This document shows, in pieces, positions 1 through 9,452 of a DNA stretch of 64,000 bases. The notes under the pieces are model-generated. The model was not told the origin of the DNA, did not search any database, and saw only the letters and a program-made list of their open reading frames with translations. A program made the position numbers and the translations under genes. Each line of letters begins with the position of its first letter. The stretch's first letter is position 1. Location: the NCBI GenBank assembly GCA_945910005.1, contig OX246737.1, forward strand, positions 82,205,406 to 82,269,405, given 5' to 3'. This DNA comes from Isoperla grammatica (Eukaryota; Arthropoda; Insecta; Plecoptera; Perlodidae).

Positions 1-34
1 AGGTTTGTGGGGGGTTTCATGACGTACCTCCGTT

Positions 35-573
35 GTGCCCTCGGAGATGGCAACACGTTTTAAAGCAATAATTCCTTGTATTTTCGTATCCTCGATCCAA
101 ATCGGGCAGTCTCGAGAGAGAGCTATGAGGGAGAAAGTGGACAAGACTGCTCAACTTCAGGACACCATCAAGACGATGCACGAGGTTCAGAAACAACTGC
201 AACAACAACTCGCTGAACGAGCTGAGCAAATGAAGGAACAGCGTAACCAAATCCATGAACTGATAAATATAATAAAACAAAAGGAAATGCCGGGTACATC
301 GAAAGAGACCGATAAAGAAAACAATGAACAAACTAAATCCAGACCAGCGTGTAGTAAACCAGATCCCGAACAGCATACTTAAGACGGCTAAATGTAGGCG
401 TCTGAAAAGGAACTCACAAGTTCCCAGTAGGCGGTAGTCCATACGCTTCATCACTTGAGGATGACATGATCAGTGATGAGCTGATTGTCAAAGATCCCGC
501 ATCACTAGCTTCACGCCCTGCTAGCAGGGCATCTTACTTTTCAAAGAAAGGAAGAAACAAAAAGAAATTTTAA
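35..573 (+). pseudogene. ORF1 (Gag-like) C-terminal remnant of an I/Jockey-group LINE
   Basis: An open stretch from 35 to 382 encodes a charged, glutamine-rich protein with heptad character (KVDKTAQLQDTIKTMHEVQ and following residues, about 27-85), as expected for a coiled coil. The next frame is open from about 406 to the stop at 571-573 and ends in a basic tail (SKKGRNKKKF). The acidic patch LEDDMISDE precedes that tail. Endonuclease-like sequence begins about 35 bases after the stop, the usual ORF1-to-ORF2 spacing of such elements, so I read both pieces as one ORF1 broken by a frameshift between 382 and 406. The N-terminal part lies outside the window or is lost, and no zinc knuckles are visible. 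A host coiled-coil gene is possible for the first part, but the neighbourhood argues for a LINE. Confidence 0.5.
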
Positions 574-605
574 AACTTAACGTATAAGTTTCAAGTTTTA
601 TCAAG

Positions 606-1190
606 GTTTTAACATGGATGTTTTACTGCAGTGGGCGTAAGAGGCTATTTTACGCGGTGGTCCAAAGAGATCAAGCTTTTAACCTCCAAGGAAAACCCCA
701 CTATTTTATGTCTGTAGGAAACCCATTTTAAACCAATAGACAATTCATAAGTACATGGCTGGCTACACATTTTGTTAATATGACAACACCTCCAGATATC
801 GAGCCAAGGGAGGATCCGCCATCCTTGCGCACGATAGTGTTCACTCAGAACCAATTGACCTGACCTTCTCTGCAAGCTGTGGCTGTGAGAATAGCCCTAC
901 CCATTCAGTGACTGTCTGCAATGTGTATGTGACTCCTCAAACTGTGATGACTACAAATCTAGTGATGAACCTTATTTGTCAATTACCACGGCCCTTTATT
1001 TTATTAATTGATTTCAACACAAATAATGTTTAATGGGGCGGTAACTCATCTAAAACAAGAGATATTTTCCTTTTAGAAGTTTTAATTTCAGACAATCGGA
1101 TCATTCTTAACAATGGGGAACCAACACATTTTAGCAGGGCCAACGGTTCATACTCATAGATCAAAGTATCGGCTCACCTTCGCTAACTCT
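606..1190 (+). pseudogene. Endonuclease domain of an I/Jockey-group LINE, degenerate
   Basis: Conceptual translation gives two blocks typical of the apurinic/apyrimidinic-type endonuclease of LINE ORF2 proteins. About 676-730 reads NPTILCL, a stop, then ETHFKP, matching the usual LQETH motif with the Q codon turned into TAG. From 794 to 1158 one frame reads GGSAILAHDSVHSEPIDL, then PFILLIDFNTNNV, a stop, WGG, and later NNGEPTHF. These correspond to the family's GDFN...WGG and NDG.PTH blocks, with G changed to I in GDFN. Frameshifts and at least three stops make it non-functional. It follows the ORF1 tail directly and is probably part of the same element as the RT/RNase H remnant at 2.5-4.0 kb. 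The central RT would then be missing. Confidence 0.6.
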
Positions 1191-1875
1191 CAACACTGAA
1201 TGGGGCGTGTTGCCGGATGTTTGTGGTAGTGAAGTGTACGGACGGGCCGTAATGGCTGAGCCCGGCCGAGTCTCTACGGAGATGTTGTTTATTGCTGTTG
1301 TGCCGGATGCCACTGGGTTGCTTAGTAACTGAGGTCGGGGGGAGGAAATGACTGCGGGAAGTTCGGCGGGTGAGCGACGTAGACGTTTTTAATACGAATT
1401 TTGAAACAGGTACAAATTATAAAGTTTAAACAATTAAGATGACTAGACTGGAAGGTGTCTTTCAATTACAGGACAGATTTTACTGACCGAGGGAATGAGG
1501 GGAAACTTTGACACTACTGTCCTGCTCGGAGGTTACCACCGGAGAGCCAGAGCTCTGTTCTAAAATCACTTCTCTACAGTCAACCACGGGTCAAAGCTCC
1601 CTCTCATTCCACACTGCATCATCATGCTGACACAGGCATTCCCCAGTCAGGGCTACTGCACTGGAAGAAATGCCAGCTTGCTGTATTGCCTAATGCAGCC
1701 TATCAATAAATTACACAATGCAATATAGCTATTAAATACCAAAATAAACAATTATACAATGACAACCCACTTTCATTCAAGAGTTACAACAAATACACAA
1801 AAAACACATTTAAGCACAATTTGTACCACTAAAGGTCTCTCACACCAAGAAGTAAGACAGTGTCATGGGAGTCAG

Positions 1876-1897
1876 GACCTTAGACCAGTCTAAGGTC
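1876..1897. repeat. Short perfect palindrome
   Basis: GACCTTAGAC and GTCTAAGGTC form a perfect 10-bp stem around a CA spacer. It sits 24 bases before the larger foldback and may belong to the same inserted element. Confidence 0.6.
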
Positions 1898-1920
1898 AGA
1901 CTTCCCAGAATTAGTTTCCA

Positions 1921-2098
1921 GCTTAACAAGTGCGAATCACTTAACGTTTTTCCCGATTATCTAGTACAATTTGGTTGCGTTAAGTTTTTTGACGGAAACC
2001 TGCTTGCACGTTTTCTAGCACGTTACGGTCAAAAAACTTACCGCAACCAAATTGTACTAGATAATTGGGAAAAACGTTAGTGGTTCGTGCTTGTTAAA
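1921..2098. repeat. Foldback element with ~70-bp inverted arms
   Basis: The left arm (about 1923-1993) and right arm (about 2028-2097) are inverted copies differing at only a few positions. Both carry TTAACAAG at the outer end, a central block with ATCTAGTACAATTTGGTTGC, and TTTTTTGAC at the inner end. The loop is about 34 bases (1994-2027). The size and symmetry suit a foldback or MITE-like insertion. It contains no gene. Confidence 0.8.
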
Positions 2099-2540
2099 GT
2101 GCCCGTTCAGCTCTTTAGCAAGTTGCTCTCTATATACAGTTTAACCCTAAATAACAATGTTTAGGTGTATATCACGTGGTAGGTAGGATTTCTACGTCAT
2201 AGTTCTGTAGCTATAAAAAATTACAACGCTGTGCTGTGTCTCCAGCGAGCATTGGAAGGAGGGATGGTACGGAAGATTCGTGGTTGGCTGAAGACAGCAA
2301 GAGTGGGAGCGCACGTTGTCTGGTGAGATACTTTGTTCAAATGAAAGCGGCGCAGAAGGCGCGTGGTCAAGTGGATAGATAGATACAAGATTTGTAACAA
2401 CTCACTGGAAATGTGTTTATATTTCTCTTCAATTTGTGAAATGATAATAGTATTTGTCAAGATAAGGAATATAATTATAATAAAAAATATAAAAATATAA
2501 TATAAATTACTATAAATATAAAAATATTCACAGACATAGC

Positions 2541-4060
2541 ACAGTTTCTAGGCTTGGTGTTTGACAAAAACATAACATGGCGGCCTCTCGTTCAACAACT
2601 TCGATCAAAATGTTTCAAGGCGTGAAACATCTTACGAGTGCAGTGCTCAGCAACACCAGGTGGGGTACTGACCGGACAGTCAAGTTACAACTGTATCATT
2701 CCTTGATCCGCTTAAAACTGGAGTCTGCCAGTTTTGTTTATAATTCGGCTAGACCACCTTACCTTTAAACGCTTGACACAGTTCACCACGACGGTATTCG
2801 ACTTCCAACAGGAGCATTTCGAACCAGCCATATCCCCAGTTTATATTGTGATGCTACGGAACCGCCAATGTCTTTTCGAAAGAACTACCCTGTGCTAAAT
2901 TACCTTACATCATTGAAGGTATCCCCCACATACCCATTAAATACTGCAGTGAGGGAGCCTATATTAAAACACCGATACAAATTGCGGCCTACAGCCATGA
3001 GAACGGTAGGAATTCGTTCTTCTGAACTTTTAGAAGAATTGAACCTTGCTTTACCCTAGTAATCACCACGTCACCCAGTCCAATTCCACCGTGACCATAA
3101 GAAAGCCAACCTGCATTTGTCAACTATCACAACACAAAAAGGCGTGTACTCCTAGCAGACAATATCTGGCCTTATTTCAAGAAATTTGAACCAGGTTGAA
3201 TGATTACACCTGCATTTTTACTGATGTCTACAAAATATATGGTTCCGTAAGGTGTGCGTTTACCAGGGAAACCAAACATTATTTTTAAAACTCAACCCTT
3301 TGTTCAGTGTTTTAATGCCGAAATCCTTGCGGCCCTACAAAGTCTCTTGTATGTTTTAGACAATACGAACTCAATATTTTTGGTGTGCTCCTCGAGCGCT
3401 CTTGAATCTCTGTCCGAGATGCATTCTAGACATCCGTTGATAAGTAAAATACATGACATTTTGTCAAAACTTGCCTCAAAACCGAAAAGCGTGGTGTTTT
3501 GTTGGGCACCTGGACATTCTGGTATCCCCGGTCATTAACGGGCTGACCAATGTGAAAAAGAAGCTTGCCAAAAGAACTTCATCGATTGCCAACTAGTTAG
3601 GATTTTTTCAAAAACAACGACCAAATAAATGGACCAATAGAGAAAAGAATAAATTCACAGAATTCAAAAATTGCCTCACACCCTGGCTCTTTTTGTGACG
3701 CCCTTCCCTTCGCGAAGAAGCAAAGAAGCAAAGTGTCTTCAATATAGTTACAAGAGCAAAAGTTTTAAATTAACTGCAAGCCTGCGAATCGGACACATAT
3801 AATACCTTACCCAAGGGTATCTTCTACGAGGACTTCTACAAAGACCTTCCCTTATGTGAGGTTTGTGTAGTTTTTTTTAACCGTTAATCACATTTTGTTA
3901 GTGTCTTCAATTTAGTTACGTGAGCAAAAGTTTTAAATTAACTGCAAGTTTAAAAGAACCTTTTGCTGACGGTTCAAGGGTTATTGACAATGTTTTTAGA
4001 TTGTTACAAACCATATAAGTCATTAGTGATATCTGAAGTGCAACACTATTTTCACAATAA
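2541..4060 (+). pseudogene. RT C-terminal region and RNase H of an I/Jockey-group LINE, degenerate
   Basis: From 2548 the translation FLGLVFDKNITW matches the post-RT block found in I/R1/Jockey-type ORF2 proteins. It is followed across frameshifts by RWGTDRTVKLQLYHSLIRLK and VYNSARPPYL (2577-2768), then by GAFRTS and EPPMSFRK-like blocks (about 2810-2880). The 3254-3538 frame is RNase H-like: AEILAALQ (containing the active-site Glu), SSALESLSE, and FCWAPGHSGIPGH before a stop in place of the usual N/E. RADQCEKEA follows in the same frame. At 3785-3890 fragments resemble the terminal RIGH...LTHGYLL...LTVNHIL segment. An AATAAA at about 4056 may mark the 3' end. Many frameshifts and stops make it a relic. 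RNase H points to the I group rather than Jockey proper. Confidence 0.7.
3729..3951 (+). repeat. Direct duplication of ~52 bp within the LINE tail
   Basis: A segment at about 3732-3781 recurs at about 3900-3949 with three or four mismatches. Both contain AGCAAAAGTTTTAAATTAAC followed by TGCAAG. The second copy follows the HIL-coding block and the first precedes RIGH-like coding sequence, so a local duplication has rearranged the 3' part of the LINE relic. Confidence 0.7.
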
Positions 4061-4549
4061 AGAGTATCGGGCATTAATACCCATTACGTTGTGTGCCCTA
4101 AACCCCCAGCTAACTTAATTACCTGAGTTAACAGGGGACATGATTATCGTGCTCCAGTAACCGTGGGGAAAGCTACTGCTAAAACATGTAGTAGTATGAC
4201 TATACCATGCTTTTTAAGCTCAATCGAACTCCATGAATATTGTACGAAGAGATTGCAACTGGCAGCAACAAATGCAACTGACATAAACTTCCATCCCAAC
4301 ATGAGGATGAACTCCAGAAGCTCCGGCTATCTCACCATTGTAGATATCGATCTGGGTCACGGGTTAACCTGTCATTTGTTATTGTGGACACATCATAATA
4401 GATCAAACAGTAGTCAGTATGTTTCGGTATCAGTTTGATGTTATAATCAACCACTTTAGCATTGTATGTGTTAATTATCACTGTATCATATGTCCTGAGT
4501 TGAGCAATACGATGATATAACTGTGTTTTAAGCTAAACGCTCTATGTGA
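4061..4549. other. No recognisable gene
   Basis: One plus-strand frame is open at 4163-4438 (91 codons), but its translation resembles no family I know and has no strong compositional signal. I treat the stretch as non-coding. Confidence 0.4.
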
Positions 4550-5015
4550 TTAGTTGATAAGCGAGTGCTCCATGTCCTGTCCAGAAGTTTCAAAATTACC
4601 GCCATATTTCAAGAATGTGCAAAACCAGTGCACATGACCTTCCAAACATCCAACGGAAAGTAGGCGTCTCAGCACTTCTTTATTTTCAAAGAACTTTGTT
4701 TTCGTTGTCATGGGTACTTCAAGTACTATAGTACACAACGTTTTTTGGTTACTTGACTTATTGACAGCATTATAAATTCCATTTGTACCTCCAATAATTA
4801 CTAGATCGAGATATAATGTACATATTCGTGACCAGACGAAAATGTACCACACAATAAGTATACCACATGTTGCTGCCATTTGGTTTAGAAGAATGTTTTA
4901 GAAACTATAATTTTACTTCTTGACCGATTTTTCTACAGAACTAATGGCGTTGAATCCACATTGAGGCTTGTGGATGGTCCAAATTTCAATTTGATCAGAC
5001 TCACCGTTCGTTAGC
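4550..5015 (+). repeat. Diverged, dispersed copy of the 24.6-27.3 kb repeat module
   Basis: The edges match the large module near 25 kb. At 4551 GTTGATAAGCGAG is shared with the start of the module's inner part. At 4820-5010 a run with CATATTCGTGACC, a CCATTT(T/G)G...TTTAGAA block, GAATCCACATTGAGGCTTG and TGGATGGTC(C/T)AAATTTCAA parallels 25100-25320. The middle (about 4570-4800) is not shared. This shows the module is a dispersed family and not only a local tandem repeat. The minus-strand open frame 4550-4879 has no recognisable product. Confidence 0.65.
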
Positions 5016-5027
5016 CAGTTACGCGTT

Positions 5028-5055
5028 AAACATCTAAACATCCGTTTAGATGTTT
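5028..5055. repeat. Short hairpin, 12-bp stem
   Basis: AAACATCTAAAC and GTTTAGATGTTT pair perfectly around an ATCC loop. It lies just beyond the end of the module copy, at the point where similarity stops, and could be part of an element end. Confidence 0.6.
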
Positions 5056-5720
5056 TTAACGGACCGTTAGGTTTAATGGACAATTGACAAAGATAAATTT
5101 CTACTCACAATCTGGTTAAGCTTTACGGGCTTCTTAACGGACTATTGAAATTAGTGCTTAATACATATCTTGAATCTTGATCACTATAAAGTTTCTCTGA
5201 ACTGTGACTTCTAGTTCTAGTGTTGGTCAAGCCAAACCTTTCAGTACAAAGGTTATAAAATCCAACAAAGAATAATATTTCCAGAATGAGTTAGCGGTTT
5301 GAAGGTAGATGTTGACAATGTGTGCATGTTTCATCTCATTAACTCACGCCCCTGGTATCGCGTATCGCGTATCGCGTGGCGCGATACACTCGACGACAAC
5401 GGTGACTAAATCAGCAGCAGCACAGCTTTAGATTGAAAACGCAAAACAAACAAACAGAAACGGTTAACCACTAAAATGTAGTTTTCTCTGCGATTTGTTT
5501 GGCTATTTTCGGAATTCACGTTCGTTTTAAAGGACTCTTAGAAACTTGACGCGTGCACATTCTTCGTCTTTTTGTGACGTCACTGGTTGTTGGCGAGGTA
5601 TTTTGAACGGAAAAGTTGTGCGACATTCTAAATCTCTGTGTCATACTTTTCATCACTGGAAAAAGAAACCGAATGACCAAGCTCAATTGTAAACCGTAAA
5701 CCCCTCTGCTATCATTATTA
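5056..5720. other. No recognisable gene; short TATCGCG repeat
   Basis: Non-coding by inspection. At about 5355-5386 GTATCGCG is repeated three times in a row and is followed by GGCGCGATAC, giving a small direct-plus-inverted CG-rich cluster in AT-rich DNA. Confidence 0.4.
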
Positions 5721-5879
5721 ATGACGCTAGCACCCATCCCCAAAGCACGCACTGAAATAATAACTTGTGGATGCAAGACCCAGTGCACAACCAGTACCTG
5801 TGGATGCCGGAAATTTGAATTGGTATGCACAAAAATCTGCAAATGCAGAGGATGATGCATCAATGTGAATGTTGATTAG
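5721..5879 (+). pseudogene. Relic of a cysteine-rich CXC-type C-terminal domain
   Basis: One plus frame from 5721 reads a proline-containing lead and then a dense cysteine pattern. ITCGCKTQCTT is followed by STCGCRKFELVCTKICKCRG, a TGA, then CIN. The spacing CGC-x3-C-x4-CGCRK-x5-C-x3-C-x-C recalls the tesmin/TSO1-like CXC motif and the similar cysteine-rich tails that I recall from many uncharacterised, often transposon-linked, invertebrate proteins. The TGA falls inside the motif at 5850-5852, and no upstream coding extension is evident, so this is a fragment. In intact relatives such motifs bind zinc and sometimes DNA. No function is claimed here. Confidence 0.45.
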
Positions 5880-5984
5880 ACACACAGTGTTTACATTAAA
5901 CGTTTTGGCTGTGATTATTACGTGGGCTTTATTATTTGTTACTAAAGTACCTATTCCTGCCACTTTAGACCCATCTTCTATCCC

Positions 5985-6575
5985 TTAAGATGTGCAAGAT
6001 ATTTAAAAATTAAAAAGTCGCCATTTTGGCCGCCATCTTGAATTCTGAGTAATCGTTCAAACTTTCGAGGTATCAACACCAATTTTCGCATTTAGCAAGT
6101 GCGAATTAGCATAAAAAACATGTGGACTAGATCGTAAGACGTGTAAGATATCGAAATACCGACGTCATCTTGGCCGCCATTTTGAATTCTTGTTTGCGGT
6201 ACAGATTTCGAGGTGTTAAAAGCGATTTTCGTACTCAGCAAGGTCGATCGAATTAATCTATAATTATATGGTTTAGTTCGTTATTGTGCGAGATATACAA
6301 AATCAAAACAATGACGCCATCTTGACCGCCATCTTGAATTACTGGTTTTCGGTCAAGGTTTTGAGGTAACAACAACAATTTGCGGTTGTATTAATGTCAA
6401 ATTAGTCTACCGACATGGACTAATAACTAATAAGTCAGGTAAGCGAGATATACAAAATAAAAAATACGAAGCCATCTTGGCCGCCATCTTTAATTCCGGG
6501 CTTCCTGTCCAAATTTCGAGATGTCAACAGAGATTTTCGTGTTCAGCATGGTCGAATTAGTCTAATAACACTTGT
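5985..6575 (+). repeat. Four degenerate ~150-bp tandem units with GCCGCCATCTT-type motifs
   Basis: Similar starts recur at about 5992, 6141, 6286 and 6441 (GTGCAAGATAT-like), a spacing of 145-155 bp. Each unit continues through an A-rich stretch, a CCATCTTGGCCGCCATCTT-like core, TGAATT, then TTTCGAGGT, ATTTTCG and GAATTAGTCTA blocks. The units are well diverged from one another. The reverse complement of the core contains AAGATGGCGGC, which equals the vertebrate YY1 consensus as I know it. This is an observation about sequence, not evidence of binding. Confidence 0.7.
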
Positions 6576-8908
6576 TGACAAAATGTTATACGATTTGCTT
6601 CTTGCATCACTCAGGACGAGAAATTGGCCTTGTCTATAACTTTATGTAAGAAGAATTAGTATACTTAGTCTTTGGTCTTGATTATTAGTCCACTGCTCAA
6701 CATGGCTGCAGAGGGCTATTTGTGCCTGACATTTACCTCCTCGCTCTCGGGCGCGTAAAATAATCCTGTGGACATAGCAGTACCAGTGGCAATATGTAAG
6801 TGAAACTCAAATTATCAACCTCGATGTGAGTTATTCAGGGTTGTTTTGTATGCAGTTACGGTGATTCTACCCCCCTCCCTGAAAAACGCTTTTTCTACGA
6901 ACTACTTGCAAATGTGTGTGTGACGCACAAAGTGTTCCCTTCCTACCCCCCACTACAGCAACTCCGACCGACCTCCGCGCGCTACGTCCTACGTTTTCGT
7001 GCCATTCGAGTAGGAAGTGTTGAGAGAGTTGGGTTATGCGGGCACTCTTACACTTGGTGTAATGTTTCCCTCCAATACTGATTTACCTACTCACTACTAT
7101 TGAGCAGCGTAGAACACTAGGAAACAATAACATAATTTTCTTTGTGAAAATTACCTGTCTAGACCCGTAAAGTAGTTGTGGCTGGACTTCGACGCGAGCA
7201 AACTGATGCGCTTTATATCCGCGTACGTATAACACCAAAACTCGGAACAGTTTTAGACGCTTAGGCATGAGTTGAAAGCATTTTCGGGAGATAAGGGTCG
7301 AGCGCATGACATATGCTTTATGGCGTTTACGTGACTCTTTTCATAAAGTTTCACTCGTTTCATAAAGTTATGGAATAGTAAAACAGCATCTAATCAAGAG
7401 CCTTTTCACCGGGACACGAACAAATTGATTACCGGTACAAAAAACTGGGCATATAATTATGTTTATAATTATAATATGTCATTATTCAACAACCTATAGT
7501 ATACTACATGGTCGTGAACTTAACATATGGTCTAGAGGCCTTACCAGCTTTAACGTTAAGATTTGAAGCTATCGGTACACGTAAACAAAAATTGTACCTG
7601 TTTTTGCAGACATAATATCAATATTTAACAACCTCTATCGAAAAAACTTAATTTAAAAATATATGATCTCTAGATAGTTTAAATAGATTTATCGCAAACC
7701 AATACAAGCAGTCCGCTTTATAGTAGAGTTAAATAATTAAAGTGACAAACTATAATGTTAAAACAATAATAATATAAAGTTATGTAATGTATAATGTTAA
7801 ACCATTTATAGTGGATTACATTTTGTCGTATAGCACGTACATGGTTGGAACTTGTGCTGCTTGATGAGATTACAAAAAAAATCAACTGCGCCTGTAACTC
7901 AAATTCGATTGTTATACCACTTATAACTACACTGGTTTGACTGCACAATAAAATTGTTTTCAAACATTAAACATACTAAATAGAAATACACATTTAAACC
8001 ATAAACAAATAAAACATTACATTAAAACAATATATTTGCAAGTTTAAATGTAACGAAATAATATTAATAAATATAATTTTGTCTAAATTTTATATCCTTA
8101 GGTTTGTGTTTACAAAAGTTAAAGCGGTTTCCAACGTTGACAGTCTAGCCTATGAAACAAAGCTGTCTTTAAAAATGAATCTTCGTTTACATCGTATTCC
8201 AACCTAATGTAAAGTGTGGATTTGTCGGTTTTAATGTTCGAATACAAATTTATAATTGGGCTATGGTGTTGACTTGGAAATAAATTAGCTTTAATTGTGA
8301 GACGTCTTTCAGGGCAGGAACTATGTATGACCTTGTTTTCCATGGAAGGTGTCCTACGGCTGACAGGACGATCATACATGCTCGTCTGTACCCTACTTAT
8401 CTCACAGTTCCCGAAATGAATAAACTACTGAAATATACAGGAAAAAAAAACATTTCGATACAGATCATGATTCGTACTGATCAAGTCGGTACACACCACT
8501 TTAACACTTACATATTTAGTTAGCTTTCTTATCCATTTATGTCAACTATGCCAACTGTCAAATATGTGGAATTCTTCTAAGAGCAATGATACCTTTCCTC
8601 TAAAGGCCAAAGAACGTGGAAAGAAGAGATTGTCGGGATCGGGAGTGAGAGTTTCACTGCACACCTCGTCCGGACAGCAACACAGGTCGGCGCCCTCATA
8701 CATAAGTGAGGACAATCGTTCGACGGTGCGGAAGTGAAGTGCACTTACACGATTACGCTTTGATCTCTACAGCAATATTCAGGCGTGTACACTACTAGAG
8801 GCTTGCCAGTAGCAACTGAGTTTTACGGCAACTGAATTACGAAGCACTCATACGTTTATGAAAATAAATAGAAATGTGTGATGAAACGTAATTTCTTGTT
8901 TGGCTATT
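6576..8908. other. AT-rich intergenic DNA without a recognisable gene
   Basis: Open frames here are short (at most 86 codons: 8119-8379 minus, 7718-7963 minus, 7083-7307 minus) and resemble nothing I recognise. The base composition is AT-rich, especially 7440-8100. I see no tandem repeat, RNA gene or clear promoter. Confidence 0.4.
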
Positions 8909-9104
8909 TATATGTTGTGCGTGCTTTTTCGGGTTAATACACGTAATTCTTTTAATTTTATTTTCAACGTTTTCAGCCAAATCTCTCTGGATGTTATCAA
9001 GGAATTCGATCTTTAAAAACATTCGATTTTTGTTGATTGGAACATTGGAGTTAAAATAAAAAGAACAACGTGTATTAACCCGAAAGAAGGATGTACAACA
9101 TTAA
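8909..9104. repeat. Foldback element with ~58-bp inverted arms
   Basis: The left arm (about 8909-8967) and right arm (about 9048-9104) are inverted copies. Their inner halves share TTCGGGTTAATACACGT exactly and their outer halves share an ATGTTGT...TTTC block. The loop is about 80 bases and holds further small inverted words (CATTCGATTTTT, GAATTCGATCTTT). The size suits a MITE. It lies about 250 bp outside the Penelope-like pair. Confidence 0.7.
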
Positions 9105-9409
9105 TTGCATCCGCAAAAATCTACGCCACAACATACATGTGTGTATATCGCATGAAAGATATAAATGTTATTCAAATAAACGTAGTTGTTATAAACTGGA
9201 ACAATAATTGTAAAATAGTACTTAGCAGTATATTAGCATTTTATCAAAACACAAGTTAAACATGCATTCATATATTATTTGTAGAAATTACGAAATCATG
9301 AAAAATATTTTTATCGTCCGGAATATTATTTTAGTAATTATATATATATAGAGAGAGTTAAAACCACACACACAATTATAAAACGAAACCAAGGTCACTT
9401 ACTTAAAGA

Positions 9410-9452
9410 ACCGGTGAATTTTCGGAGTAATCCGTTCCTACTCCTTCCTCAG
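9410..9452 (-). ncRNA. Hammerhead-ribozyme-like core at the 3' end of the Penelope-like copy
   Basis: Read on the minus strand, CTGAGGA (fits the hammerhead core CUGANGA) starts in the last sense codons. It is followed by a helix GGAGTA/TACTCC around a GGAACGGAT-type loop, then GAAA, then AATT-CACC-GGTT and C, which could form a short stem III ending in a U-U-C cleavage triplet. Hammerhead motifs have been reported in Penelope-like elements, which is why I looked. I could not find a convincing stem I, so activity is doubtful. Confidence 0.4.

Larger units (their letters stand above)
1191..2540. other. Non-coding stretch inside the broken LINE; two foldbacks
   Basis: No coding similarity is visible here. 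The RT core expected between the endonuclease and RT-end blocks is absent. The stretch holds a GC-richer segment around 1200-1340, AT-rich DNA at 1680-1850 and 2460-2540, and the two inverted repeats listed separately. Short open frames at 1865-2080 (+) and 2221-2460 (-) resemble nothing I recognise. The first is simply the foldback read through. Confidence 0.4.

Noticed and set aside
1..454. Minus-strand 145-codon frame at 17-454 as a membrane protein
   Set aside because: It is the antisense of the coiled-coil frame. Its hydrophobicity comes from the reverse complement of Lys/Gln/Glu-rich codons.
8119..8523. Small protein genes on either strand
   Set aside because: Overlapping frames of 86 and 66 codons without recognisable motifs in AT-rich DNA.
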